Shown: positions 27,805 to 35,969 of the stretch, in pieces | Position numbering within the stretch: the stretch's first letter is position 1 | Layout of the letters: each line of letters opens with the position of its first letter | Origin: Acidovorax sp. Leaf160 | GTDB taxonomy: Bacteria > Pseudomonadota > Gammaproteobacteria > Burkholderiales > Burkholderiaceae_C | Assembly: GCF_001424265.1 (NCBI RefSeq) | Contig: NZ_LMOV01000028.1 | Coordinates: forward strand, 108,761-172,760 | Reading direction: 5' to 3' | DNA: 64,000 nt | The notes under the pieces: model-generated | What the model was told of the DNA's origin: nothing | What the model saw: the letters and a program-made list of their open reading frames with translations, nothing else | Databases searched by the model: none | Program-made: the position numbers and the translations under genes

Positions 27805-28731
27805 TCAGAACCGCTCCCACCCCTGCAGAAACCGCCACCCACCTTCCGGCACCTTGGCCAGCGGCACGCGCCCGATGCGGATGCGCTTGATGGCTTCCAC
27901 CTGCAGCCCCACCGCCTCGCACATCGACGGGATCTGGCCCGGGCGGATGCCCTTGAGCGCGAAGCGCAGGCGGTTCTCGTTCTGCCAGCTGACCTTGATG
28001 GGCGGCAGCGGGCGGCCGTTGAAGGAGAGGCCGTGGCAGAGCCGCTCCAGCCCGCGTTCGGCGATCTGGCCCGAGACGGTGACGATGCACTCCTGCTCCA
28101 GCGATTCGATGTCTTCGGCCAGCTTGCGGGCCACGCGGCGGTCCTGCGTGTAGACGACCAGGCCGCTGGCCGGAGTGGGCAGCGGCGTGAAGCATTCGAG
28201 CTGGCGGAAATGGCGCTGCAGCACGCGAATGCCGCTGGCGTCCTCGGCCGCATGCGTGTCGGCGCGCAGCAGCGTGACGGCCTGCGGCGCGCCCTGGCTG
28301 CGGCTGCCGTGGCTCTGGTGGTGGCCGGGGCCCTCGGACGGGGCGGCGCCCAGGCCGGCTTCATAGCCAGCGGGCTTGTGCAGCAGCAGCGTGACGGGGG
28401 TCAGCTCCAGCAGGCTGGCATCGGGCGCCAGCGTCACCGCCTGGCCGGGCGACACCCGGGCGCCCGGCGCTTCGACCACGCGGCCATCGACGCTCACCCA
28501 GCCGCCTTCGATGTATTGCTCGGCCATGGTGCGCGAGCAGTTCAGTTGTTCGGCCAGGCGTTTGGCCAGGCGCACGTGCTCGGGAGGGTTCTGCAATCTG
28601 GAGTCCTGTCGGGGTTCGGGTTGGGGTCGGAGATGGGGTCGGGTTTCGGGGCGCTGGGCAGGGCGCTGTGCGGGACGCTGGTCAGGCCGTGGCCCGGGGC
28701 GCCCGTTGCCGGGCGTTTCGCGCTCACGCAT
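27805..28731 (-). CDS. RsuA/RluF-type 23S rRNA pseudouridine synthase
   Basis: Isomerises a uridine in rRNA to pseudouridine. The protein is 308 aa from ATG at 28731. A low-complexity Arg/Pro/Gln tail (RPAQRPAQRPETRP) spans about the first 40 residues. An S4 RNA-binding domain follows (VRLAKRLAEQLNCSRTMAEQ, then VSVDGRVVEAPG). The synthase core reads LLLHKPAGYE. The catalytic aspartate motif of RsuA enzymes (GRLDxxTxGL) is replaced by a form like TPLPTPASGLVVYTQD, so the usual aspartate is not obvious. C-terminal GIRPGQIPSMCEAVGL matches RluF (MCEALG). It overlaps the upstream Nudix/MBL gene by 8 nt. The changed motif leaves activity open. Confidence 0.8.
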   Translation of the reverse strand: MRERETPGNGRPGPRPDQRPAQRPAQRPETRPHLRPQPEPRQDSRLQNPPEHVRLAKRLAEQLNCSRTMAEQYIEGGWVSVDGRVVEAPGARVSPGQAVTLAPDASLLELTPVTLLLHKPAGYEAGLGAAPSEGPGHHQSHGSRSQGAPQAVTLLRADTHAAEDASGIRVLQRHFRQLECFTPLPTPASGLVVYTQDRRVARKLAEDIESLEQECIVTVSGQIAERGLERLCHGLSFNGRPLPPIKVSWQNENRLRFALKGIRPGQIPSMCEAVGLQVEAIKRIRIGRVPLAKVPEGGWRFLQGWERF

Positions 28732-30421
28732 GGCCGGGCTCCATCGCGCGGATGCGCTCCACATGGGCGATCAGCGAGCGCTCGGCCACCGGCCAGAGCC
28801 GCTCGGGCACATCGCCATACGCATGCTGCACCCATTCGCGCGTGCTGCCTTGCGGCAGCGCCTGCATGGCCGCCAGCACCTTGGCTTCACGCGCCAGGCG
28901 GTGGGCCTTCAGCGCGGCAATGGCGCCGCGCGCATGGCCCAGCACGTAGCCGTGCGCGGGCAGGATGAATTCGACGCCGTGCTGCGCGCAGAGCGCATCG
29001 AGCCGGTCCAGCGAATCGAGGTAGTCGGCCATGTTGCCATCCGGCGGGTCCACCACGGTGGTGCTGCCGTTCAGGATGTGGTCGCCGCTGAACAGCAGGC
29101 CGTCTTCGCGCAGCAGCAGGCAGACGTGGTTGGCGGCGTGGCCGGGCGTGTGCACCACCTCCAGCGTGTGGGTGGTCTCCGGGCTGGGCGCGGGCGCGGC
29201 GAGCACCAGCCGTTCGCCATCGGCCAGCGGCCGGTCGGGCGTGAACTGGCTGGCGGCGCGGGCCGTGGGTGCCGAAGGCAGCCCCAGCACCGGCGGACGC
29301 GGGCGGCCATGCGCGGCCACGCGGGCGGCCAGCGGCGCGGCGCCGGGCGAATGGTCGGGATGCGAGTGCGTGCAGACGATGGTGCGGATGTCGCCGCCCG
29401 CCGCGCGCCACAGCCGTTCCAGGTGTTCCTCGTCCGCGGGGCCGGGGTCGATGGCGATGTAGCCCGTGTCCGGGTCGCCCACCAGGTAGCTGTTGGTGCC
29501 GGGGCCGGTCATCACGCCGGGGTTGGGCGCGGTCAGGCGCTGCACGTTCTTCAGGAGGGGCACCGGGCGCTCGGGCTGCCAGTCCAGCGTGTGCAGCATC
29601 TGGCCGTCGGGACAGACCAGCGCCAGTTCGCCGAAGGGCGGCTCGTGTTCCATGTAGCGCGATTCCCTGCCGCCCAGCAGGCCGCTGCGCGGGCAGCTGG
29701 TCCAGAGCGGGGCCTCGTCCCGCTGCTGCGCCACCGCCCGCAGCACCGCGTCGGCGCTGGCGAATGCGGCCAGCCGCTCCAGCGTGCGGATGGTCGGGTA
29801 GATCATGAAGAACTGTCCCGCCGCATGGCGTGCCAGCGCATGGGCCGGGCGCACCCATACGGGCTCGAACTGCTCGCGCTCGTCAGCCACCGGTTCCTGG
29901 CCGTCGGGCATGCGGGCGACGAGGAAGTGCACGTCGAAGCGCTTGGGCAGGTCGCGGTCGGCCGTCCAGTGCGCCAGCCCGAACATCGCGTCCGCCGCCA
30001 GCGTGAGGCCGCGCGCCTGGCACTGGGCGACGAACGGCGCAGCGCGGTCCAGCGCGGCGATGTCGGCGGCATCGGCGAAACGCCCGTCGGCATGGCGCGC
30101 CAGCAGCACGCCCAGCTCCTCGAAGCTCTCGCGGATGGCGGCGACGGCCTGGGTCAGCTGCGCTGGCGACTGCGTGGGGCGGCGGTGCACGGCCGCATGG
30201 GTCTCGGGCGTGGAATCCAGGGCATCGACCGCGCCGCCCGGGAACACGTAGGCGCTGGGCGCGAAGCTGGCCTGCGGCGAGCGCCGGGTCATCAGCACTT
30301 CGAGCACGGCACCGGGGCCGCCATCGGCCGCGGGCGCATCGCGCAGCAGCAGCACGGTGGCCGCCGCCCGCGTGGCCACGGGCTCGCGGTGGGGGTGGAG
30401 TTGTTGGGTGATGCGGGGCAT
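28724..30421 (-). CDS. Nudix hydrolase / metallo-beta-lactamase-fold fusion protein
   Basis: A 565-aa two-domain hydrolase. N-terminal Nudix domain (about residues 20-270): VLEVLMTRRSPQASFAPSAY, FPGGAVDA, then AAIRESFEELGVLL, i.e. a Nudix box with a longer middle loop as in NUDT19-like proteins. C-terminal metallo-beta-lactamase domain (about 300-480): GPGTNSYLVGD, CTHSHPDHSPG (HxHxDH zinc ligands) and SGDHILNGST. A short winged-helix tail follows (LPQGSTREWVQHAYGDVPERLW). The first domain suggests cleavage of a CoA- or nucleoside-diphosphate compound and the second a thioester or RNA/ester bond. No substrate can be assigned. Confidence 0.87.
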   Translation of the reverse strand: MPRITQQLHPHREPVATRAAATVLLLRDAPAADGGPGAVLEVLMTRRSPQASFAPSAYVFPGGAVDALDSTPETHAAVHRRPTQSPAQLTQAVAAIRESFEELGVLLARHADGRFADAADIAALDRAAPFVAQCQARGLTLAADAMFGLAHWTADRDLPKRFDVHFLVARMPDGQEPVADEREQFEPVWVRPAHALARHAAGQFFMIYPTIRTLERLAAFASADAVLRAVAQQRDEAPLWTSCPRSGLLGGRESRYMEHEPPFGELALVCPDGQMLHTLDWQPERPVPLLKNVQRLTAPNPGVMTGPGTNSYLVGDPDTGYIAIDPGPADEEHLERLWRAAGGDIRTIVCTHSHPDHSPGAAPLAARVAAHGRPRPPVLGLPSAPTARAASQFTPDRPLADGERLVLAAPAPSPETTHTLEVVHTPGHAANHVCLLLREDGLLFSGDHILNGSTTVVDPPDGNMADYLDSLDRLDALCAQHGVEFILPAHGYVLGHARGAIAALKAHRLAREAKVLAAMQALPQGSTREWVQHAYGDVPERLWPVAERSLIAHVERIRAMEPGHA

Positions 30422-30596
30422 CGCCCCATTATCGGCAGAGTGCCGCCCTTCGGCAGTCACTCCTGAAAAGAGAGCACCATCCCCAGGCGGAATGGTCGCT
30501 GCAGGCATTTTTGCCTTCACACGCGACTCAGCGGCGCCGCACGCCGCCGTACGCCTTCGGCCTGGCGGCCACGGCGGAGCGCAGCGGCGGAGCCGC

Positions 30597-31862
30597 TCAG
30601 GCCGCCGCCACCACCTGCCGGTGCCCGGCGGCCGCCTTGTAGTCCTGCACCCAGCGCGCCAGCACGGCCGGGTCCACCACGTCTTCGACGCGGTCGAAGC
30701 CATCGGGCGCGCGCTCCTCCACCATGTCGAGGATGGCGTCCAGCCCCTCCTGCCGGTTCAGCGTGACGATGCGCGTGGTCATGGGCCGGCGGGCGGCTTC
30801 GTAGGCTTCAAGCGCCGCCAACGGCTCGCCCGCGTGGCGGGCCAGTTCGTCGGCCAGGGTGCGGGCGTCCAGGACAGCCTGCGTGGCCCCGTTCGAGCCG
30901 ATCGGGTACATGGGGTGCGCCGCATCGCCCAGCAGCGTGACGCGGCCGTGCCGCCAGCGCGGCAGCGGGTCGCGGTCCACCATCGGCCATTCCAGGATCT
31001 GCGTGGCCTGGCGGATCACGCCGGGCACGTCCAGCCAGTCGAAGCGCCAGCGGCCGAAGGTGGGCAGCAGGTCGTCCACCGAGCCGGCGCGGCTCCAGTC
31101 AGCCCGGTCCGGCGCGGTCAGCCCGCCGCCGAAGCCGTCCTCGCGCAGGCGGCGGTCGGCGATCCAGTTGATGAGCTGGGTGCCATCCGCGGCGGGCGGC
31201 GCGATGGGATAGACCACGAACTTGGCACGGCGGTGTCCGGCCTGCACCATGGTGCGCCCGTCGAGGAAGGGCCGGGCGACGGTGGTGCCACGCCACATCA
31301 TCATGCCGTTCCAGCGCGGCGCGCCCTCGTCCGGGTAGAACTGCCGGCGCAGGGCGGAATGGATGCCGTCCGCCGCCACCAGCAGGTCGCAGCGCAGCGA
31401 CTCGGCCGTGCCGTCGGCATGCTCGATGCGGGCGGTGACGGCCTGCTCGTCCTGCGTGCAGCCCGCCACCCGCGCGTCGCTGCGCAGGCAGGCCTCGCCC
31501 AGCCGCTGGCGCGCCGCGTTCCAGAGCAGCATCTGCAGCTGGCCGCGGTGCACGCTGAACTGCGGATGGCTGTAGCCTGCCGCCACGCCGCGCTGGTCTT
31601 CGTAGATGGGCTGGCCGTGCCGGTTGGCGAACACCAGCGCCCGGGTCGGCACCGCCATGGCTTGCAGGTCGGGCAGCAGGCCCAGGCCGTCGAGCACCGC
31701 CACCGCGTGCGGCAGCAGGTTGATGCCGACGCCCAGCGGCTTGAGCTGCACGGACGCCTCGCACACCGTCACCCGGTGGCCCTGCTGCGCCAGCGCCAGC
31801 GCCGCCGTGAGGCCGCCGATGCCGCCGCCGGCGATGACGATGTGAAGGGGGGTGGCAGACAT
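30597..31862 (-). CDS. FAD-dependent monooxygenase (group A flavin hydroxylase)
   Basis: A 421-aa flavoprotein of the p-hydroxybenzoate hydroxylase type. The dinucleotide-binding motif is HIVIAGGGIGGLTAALALAQ, and the central DG motif is DLLVAADGIHSALRRQFYP. The FAD ribityl motif is GRVTLLGDAAHPMYPIGSNG. Such enzymes use NAD(P)H and O2 to hydroxylate aromatic or heterocyclic substrates. PhzS-like and salicylate hydroxylase-like members share this layout. A CGGAGC site precedes the ATG. No catabolic partner is adjacent, so the substrate is unknown. Confidence 0.87.
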   Translation of the reverse strand: MSATPLHIVIAGGGIGGLTAALALAQQGHRVTVCEASVQLKPLGVGINLLPHAVAVLDGLGLLPDLQAMAVPTRALVFANRHGQPIYEDQRGVAAGYSHPQFSVHRGQLQMLLWNAARQRLGEACLRSDARVAGCTQDEQAVTARIEHADGTAESLRCDLLVAADGIHSALRRQFYPDEGAPRWNGMMMWRGTTVARPFLDGRTMVQAGHRRAKFVVYPIAPPAADGTQLINWIADRRLREDGFGGGLTAPDRADWSRAGSVDDLLPTFGRWRFDWLDVPGVIRQATQILEWPMVDRDPLPRWRHGRVTLLGDAAHPMYPIGSNGATQAVLDARTLADELARHAGEPLAALEAYEAARRPMTTRIVTLNRQEGLDAILDMVEERAPDGFDRVEDVVDPAVLARWVQDYKAAAGHRQVVAAA

Positions 31863-32285
31863 GCAAATGCTCCGGGTTGCTCCGCTTGACGGGCGTCAAC
31901 GGCGACCCCTATTGTTGCGCACCCTGCCGGCAACGCGCCCTGACCTGGTTCGGCACTTCGGTGCCTGCGCACGCCGTGGCGCGGGTGGAGACGCCGGGGC
32001 CAGCCGGTACCCTGCGCACATCGCCGCCCGGCGGCGCGCGCGCCGCAGCGGCACCCGCCGCGCCCACACCCTTTCGCTGGCCGGTCGCGCCGCAGCGCCC
32101 GTCCGGACGACGCCGCCGCGCACCGGGCGCCTGCCCCCGCCGCCTGTGGCCCGGCGTTTCCGTCGCCGGCACCGGGCGATGGCCGGCCGGACCGGGCACC
32201 GCTTGCACTTCACCCACACTCCACCCCAACCCACCCCACCCCACCACACCACACCACACCACACCACACCATGAGGAGACTTGAG
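31863..32285. other. Intergenic region ending in a pentanucleotide repeat
   Basis: 423 bases between the divergent monooxygenase and Bug genes. Short frames run through it but have no recognisable product. The last about 60 bases are a C/A tract ending in five perfect ACACC units, directly followed by the Bug gene's ribosome site. Confidence 0.6.
32211..32270 (+). repeat. C/A-rich tract with five perfect ACACC tandem units
   Basis: Degenerate CCCCA/AACCC units from about 32211 pass into five exact ACACC units at 32246-32270. The next bases are ATGAGGAG, so the tract ends immediately before a possible ATG (32271) and the GGAG site of the downstream gene. Unit number changes by slippage are plausible. 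Confidence 0.85.
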
Positions 32286-33278
32286 ATGACGATGATGAAC
32301 CGACGCCAGGCAGGCCAGACGCTGGCCGGGCTGGCTGCCGCAGGCGCCTGGGGCTGGGCAGGCACGGCAGCGGCCCAGCAGGGGGTGCCGCGCATCCTGG
32401 TCGGCTTTCCTGCCGGCGGGTCGATCGACGTGGTGGCGCGCCGCCTGGCCGAGAGCTGGCGTGCCCGCACCGGGGCCACCACGGTGGTCGAGCAGAAGGT
32501 CGGCGCCGGCGGGCGCATCGCGCTCGCCACGCTCAAGGACGCGGCACCCGACGGTCAGACCATGGTGCTCAGCCCCTCGTCCATGCTCACCATCTACCCG
32601 CACGTGTACAAGCGGCTGCAGTACAAGCCTGCCACCGACTTCATCGCCGTCACGCCGATCGCCCTGTCCACCTGCGGCTTCATGGTGGGCCCCAAGGTGC
32701 CCGAATCGGTCAAGACGCTGCGGCAGTTCGCCGACTGGGCCAAGGCGCAGGCCGAACCGCACGGCTATGCATCGCCGGCCGCAGGCGCCATGCCGCACTT
32801 CCTGGGCAACCAGTTCGCGCGGGCGGCGGGCATCCAGCTCACGCACGTGCCCTACCGGGGCGCGGCGCCGGGCCTGCAGGACCTGATGGGCGGGCAGGTG
32901 GCCTCCGGCTGCTTCAGCGTGGGCGACTGCCTGCCGCACATTCCCACCGGCCGCGTGCGCGTGCTGGGCGTGACGGACACGCGGCGCTCACGCTTCCTGC
33001 CCGAGGTGGCCACCTTCCAGGAACAGGGGTTCAACGACATCCACGGGGTGGAGAGCTACGGCCTCTACCTGCCGGCCAAAACGCCCTCGGTGCAGGTCGA
33101 ACGCGTGGCCGACCTGGCCCGCCAGGCCATCCGCGAGCCGGCCGTGATCGAGTCGCTGGCCAAGCTGGGCTTCGAGCCGGTGACCAGCACGCCGGAGGAG
33201 TTCGCGCGCCAACTGGCGCAGGAACGCGAGCGCTGGGCGCCGGTGGTGGCGGCTTCGGGGTTTTCGTCGGAGGAGTAG
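32286..33278 (+). CDS. Bug/TctC-family periplasmic solute-binding protein
   Basis: A 330-aa Bug protein. The N-terminus has two arginines followed by a hydrophobic stretch (NRRQAGQTLAGLAAAGAWGW), ending AAAQQ; this could be a Tat-type signal. The core reads RILVGFPAGGSIDVVARRLA, with GAGGRIALATLKDAAPDG. ATG at 32286 has a GGAG site 7 nt upstream. ATG at 32271 (in frame, directly after the ACACC tract) and at 32292 are alternatives. No TctAB permease is nearby. It is divergent from the flavin monooxygenase; a shared substrate is possible but not shown. Confidence 0.88.
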   Translation: MTMMNRRQAGQTLAGLAAAGAWGWAGTAAAQQGVPRILVGFPAGGSIDVVARRLAESWRARTGATTVVEQKVGAGGRIALATLKDAAPDGQTMVLSPSSMLTIYPHVYKRLQYKPATDFIAVTPIALSTCGFMVGPKVPESVKTLRQFADWAKAQAEPHGYASPAAGAMPHFLGNQFARAAGIQLTHVPYRGAAPGLQDLMGGQVASGCFSVGDCLPHIPTGRVRVLGVTDTRRSRFLPEVATFQEQGFNDIHGVESYGLYLPAKTPSVQVERVADLARQAIREPAVIESLAKLGFEPVTSTPEEFARQLAQERERWAPVVAASGFSSEE

Positions 33279-33587
33279 CCAGCCGGCTGGGAACCAAGGG
33301 CAGCCTATGCGTCCCTAGACCGAAAAGTAGGCCACGCATGCCAGGTGCGCCTTGTCCACCGCGAATTCGCGCCAGCATGGGAGCATTCATCCCGGCGCAG
33401 TGCGCCGTGCTCAGACGCTGCGGCGGGTCCGCATGCAGGATGCAAACACGCACCACGTTCTGTGCATGTCGGCATGCTGCTGTTGGAGCGGCCACCAAAA
33501 CCCTTTTGGCGCCGTTGCAGCATCTCGTCGCACTACGTTTACTGCCTGCGATGCAGCGCCTGGCCAGAACCGCTTCGCTGGGCTTTG
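33279..33587. other. Intergenic region without recognisable content
   Basis: 309 bases between convergent genes, with visibly lower GC than its surroundings. Several short overlapping frames exist on both strands. None has a family resemblance or a good ribosome site, and I see no hairpin terminator. It may be remnant sequence. Confidence 0.5.
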
Positions 33588-34046
33588 TCAGCCGCCCTTC
33601 TTCGCTAGTGACAGCTGGATGGCCTGCCTGAGCTGTTCCTGCTCGGCACAACCTCCGGGATGGCACAGCAGCTCCAGATAGCGCAGGTTGCGGCGCGCGC
33701 CGGCCAGGTCGCCCATTGCGATGAAGAGCTCGCCCTGGTACTCCAGCGCGGGACGGTGCTCCGGATCGAACAGCAATGCCTCGCGGTACCAGCGCGCGGC
33801 CTCGTCGTAGCGGCGCAGCTGCCGCAGGCTGTAGCCCAGCAGGTTGTAGACCTCGGCATGCTGCACCGTCTGGGTGAGCTTGTTCAGTTCGACCACCGCC
33901 TGCGCATACTCGCCGCTGTAGATGCGAGCGCGCACCGCCGAGAGGTCGGGCAGGTCCGACGAAGGCGGCGCCCCGGCCGCCCCCACTGCCAGGTGCGCAG
34001 ACACCCAAAGGGCCAGCAGCGCACCACGGCGCACGGGGGGCCGCAT
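33588..34046 (-). CDS. Periplasmic tetratricopeptide-repeat protein
   Basis: A 152-aa protein with a signal peptide (about 1-25, ending GAAGAPP). About two to three TPR units follow (YSGEYAQAVVELNKL; AEVYNLLGYSLRQLRRYDEA; ARWYREALLFDPEHRPALEY). The C-terminal segment has two cysteines (LLCHPGGCAEQ). TPR proteins mediate protein contacts. The gene starts 3 bases after the end of the sulfonate-transporter ATPase gene and is read in the same direction, so it appears to be the last member of that operon. A role in organosulfur uptake is inferred from position only. Confidence 0.82.
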   Translation of the reverse strand: MRPPVRRGALLALWVSAHLAVGAAGAPPSSDLPDLSAVRARIYSGEYAQAVVELNKLTQTVQHAEVYNLLGYSLRQLRRYDEAARWYREALLFDPEHRPALEYQGELFIAMGDLAGARRNLRYLELLCHPGGCAEQEQLRQAIQLSLAKKGG

Positions 34047-34049
34047 GCC

Positions 34050-34841
34050 TCAGGCCTCCGCCAGGGCTTCGTCCCGCGCGGCGGCGCGCTCGCCCATGCT
34101 GGTGAGGATCTCCCGCTTGAGCGCCGCGAACGCGGTGCTGGTGCGGTCGCGCGGCTCGGGCAGGTCGATGTCCACCTGCCGCACGATGCGGCCCGGATTG
34201 GCGCTCATCACGATGACTTTGCTGCTCAGGAAGATCGCCTCGTCCACGTCGTGGGTCACCAGGATCATGGTCACGCCCTCCGCGCGCCAGATGCGCTGCA
34301 GTTCCTCCTGCAGGCGCACGCGTGTGAGCGCGTCGAGGGCCCCCAGAGGCTCGTCGAGCAGCAGCAACTCTGGCTGGCTGACCAGCCCGCGCGCAATCGC
34401 GCCGCGCTGCGCCATGCCGCCGGACAGCTCGTGCGGGTAGGCGTGCTCGAAACCCTGCAAACCCACCAGCGCGATGTGCTCGCGAATGGTCTTGCGCTTG
34501 GCATCGGGAGAGAGCGGCGCGTTGGACAGGATCAGGCCGATGTTCTGCTCGAGCGTGAGCCAGGGCAGCAGCCGGTGGTCCTGGAAGACGATGCCACGCG
34601 ATAGGCTGGTGCCCGTGATGCGTTCGCCGTGCAGGCGCAACCGTCCCTGGTATTCGGTATCCAGCCCGGCGATGAGCCGCAGCAGCGTGGACTTGCCGCA
34701 GCCACTAGGCCCCACGAGGGAGACGAAGGCGCCGGGCTCTACGGTGAAACTTGCATCCACCAGCACATCCAGGCGCGGACGGCCGGGTGTGGCGAAGCTC
34801 TTGGAAACGGCCTCGACTTCGAGGCGACCGGTTGCGGCCAT
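34050..34841 (-). CDS. ABC transporter ATP-binding protein, sulfonate/taurine type
   Basis: A 263-aa ATPase of the SsuB/TauB/NrtD class. It carries Walker A LVGPSGCGKSTLLRLIAG, the Q-loop in VFQDHRLLPWL, signature LSGGMAQRGAIARGL, Walker B LLLLDEPLGALD and the switch histidine in LVTHDVDEAIFL. An AAGGA site precedes the ATG. It would energise the permease encoded 257 bp upstream. That spacer inside the presumed operon is unusually long and holds nothing recognisable. Confidence 0.93.
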   Translation of the reverse strand: MAATGRLEVEAVSKSFATPGRPRLDVLVDASFTVEPGAFVSLVGPSGCGKSTLLRLIAGLDTEYQGRLRLHGERITGTSLSRGIVFQDHRLLPWLTLEQNIGLILSNAPLSPDAKRKTIREHIALVGLQGFEHAYPHELSGGMAQRGAIARGLVSQPELLLLDEPLGALDALTRVRLQEELQRIWRAEGVTMILVTHDVDEAIFLSSKVIVMSANPGRIVRQVDIDLPEPRDRTSTAFAALKREILTSMGERAAARDEALAEA

Positions 34842-35098
34842 GGAGAATCCTTAGAAGTGGGGAAACTGAAAACTGGCGCCGTCCCATGCCGCGAAGCAGC
34901 CCAGGCCGGCGGACGCCGTGGAACGTGCTTCTCCCAGCCTGTGGCGTCGTCCCAGGGGCTTTTTCTGCACGAACCGAGCCGAAAGCGCGCCCTGCAGCGC
35001 TGCAAACTGCCCGATGCCGCAGATGCGCACGGCGCGTCGGTGCGTCGGTGCGTGCAAAGGCTCCTCAGGGAGAAAGCGTTGCAGGCGGCTCAGGGGGC
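34842..35098. other. Unexplained spacer inside the sulfonate-transporter gene set
   Basis: 257 bases between the permease and ATPase genes, where related operons have an overlap or a few bases. No frame with family resemblance, no repeat and no clear hairpin was found. It could hold a separate promoter or be deletion/insertion scar sequence. Confidence 0.5.
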
Positions 35099-35947
35099 CT
35101 ATCCCTCATAACCCTGTTTCCACCGCAGCACGCGCCGCTGTAAAAAATACATCGAGCGGTCAATGGCGAAGCCCACCAGGCCGATCACCACCATGCACAC
35201 CAGCAGCTGGTCGGTCAACAGCAGCCCCTGCGCGCGGAAGATCAGGAAGCCCAGGCCCTCCAGCCCGCTGAGGCCTTCGGACACCACCACCAGTGCCCAG
35301 GCCAGGCCCGCCGCGTAGCGCAGCGAGACCATGATGTTCGGCGTGGCGGCCGGCAGGACGATGCGGCGCACAAGCTGCCAGCGCGTGAGCGTCATCACCT
35401 GGGCCAGGTCGATGTAGTTGCGGTCCACATTGCGAATGCCCTGCAGCGTGTTCAGGAACACGGGGAAGAACACCGACTTGGCGATCACCAGCACCTTGGC
35501 CGGCGCGCCCAGACCCAGCCAGAGCACGATGAGCGGCAGCCACGCGATGCCGGGGATGTGCCGAATGATGTCGAAGGTGGGCGAGAAGAACCGTTCCACC
35601 CGCTGCGACAGCCCCGCCGCGATGCCCAGCGCTATCGCGGCTCCCGCGCCGAAAAAGAACCCCAGCGAGACGATCTTGAGGCTGGCCAGGAAGTCCAGTG
35701 CCAGATCTTGCGAGACCACCATGGTGACGAAGGCCTTCGCCACCGCCGCCGGGGCGGGCAGGAAAACGGCATCCACCCAGCCCTGGCTCGAAGCCGTCTG
35801 CCACAGCGCCAGGACGATCGCGGGCAGCGCCAAACCGATGGCATTGCGCCGCCGCAGCACGGCGCGCAACCGGCTCGAGATCGAGTCAGCTGTGGCGGGG
35901 GCCGGGGTTTGGGACGGGGAAGGAAGCGTGTGCGCCAGCGTGTTCAT
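35099..35947 (-). CDS. ABC transporter permease, sulfonate/taurine type
   Basis: A 282-aa inner-membrane permease of the SsuC/TauC class. Hydrophobic helices begin at AIGLALPAIVLALWQ. The family loop that contacts the ATPase reads IDLAQVMTLTRWQLVRRIVL then PAATPNIMVSLRYAAG. The start MNTLAHTLPSP at 35947 was preferred because the 22 codons before it overlap the end of the binding-protein gene. It sits between the binding-protein gene (about 22 bp upstream) and the ATPase. Confidence 0.92.
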   Translation of the reverse strand: MNTLAHTLPSPSQTPAPATADSISSRLRAVLRRRNAIGLALPAIVLALWQTASSQGWVDAVFLPAPAAVAKAFVTMVVSQDLALDFLASLKIVSLGFFFGAGAAIALGIAAGLSQRVERFFSPTFDIIRHIPGIAWLPLIVLWLGLGAPAKVLVIAKSVFFPVFLNTLQGIRNVDRNYIDLAQVMTLTRWQLVRRIVLPAATPNIMVSLRYAAGLAWALVVVSEGLSGLEGLGFLIFRAQGLLLTDQLLVCMVVIGLVGFAIDRSMYFLQRRVLRWKQGYEG

Positions 35948-35969
35948 CGGTAGGCCCTGGTTGCCGACT

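Noticed and set aside
25979..28153. Long plus-strand frame antisense to the diguanylate cyclase
   Set aside because: Shadow of the GGDEF gene; no recognisable motif, and it would start inside the receiver gene.
31852..32284. Small plus-strand frames ending in the ACACC tract
   Set aside because: They end in a Pro/His/Thr repeat translation and have no family resemblance; more simply explained by the repeat lacking stop codons.
33305..33681. Several short frames between the Bug and TPR genes
   Set aside because: Overlapping on both strands, no good ribosome site, no resemblance to known proteins.
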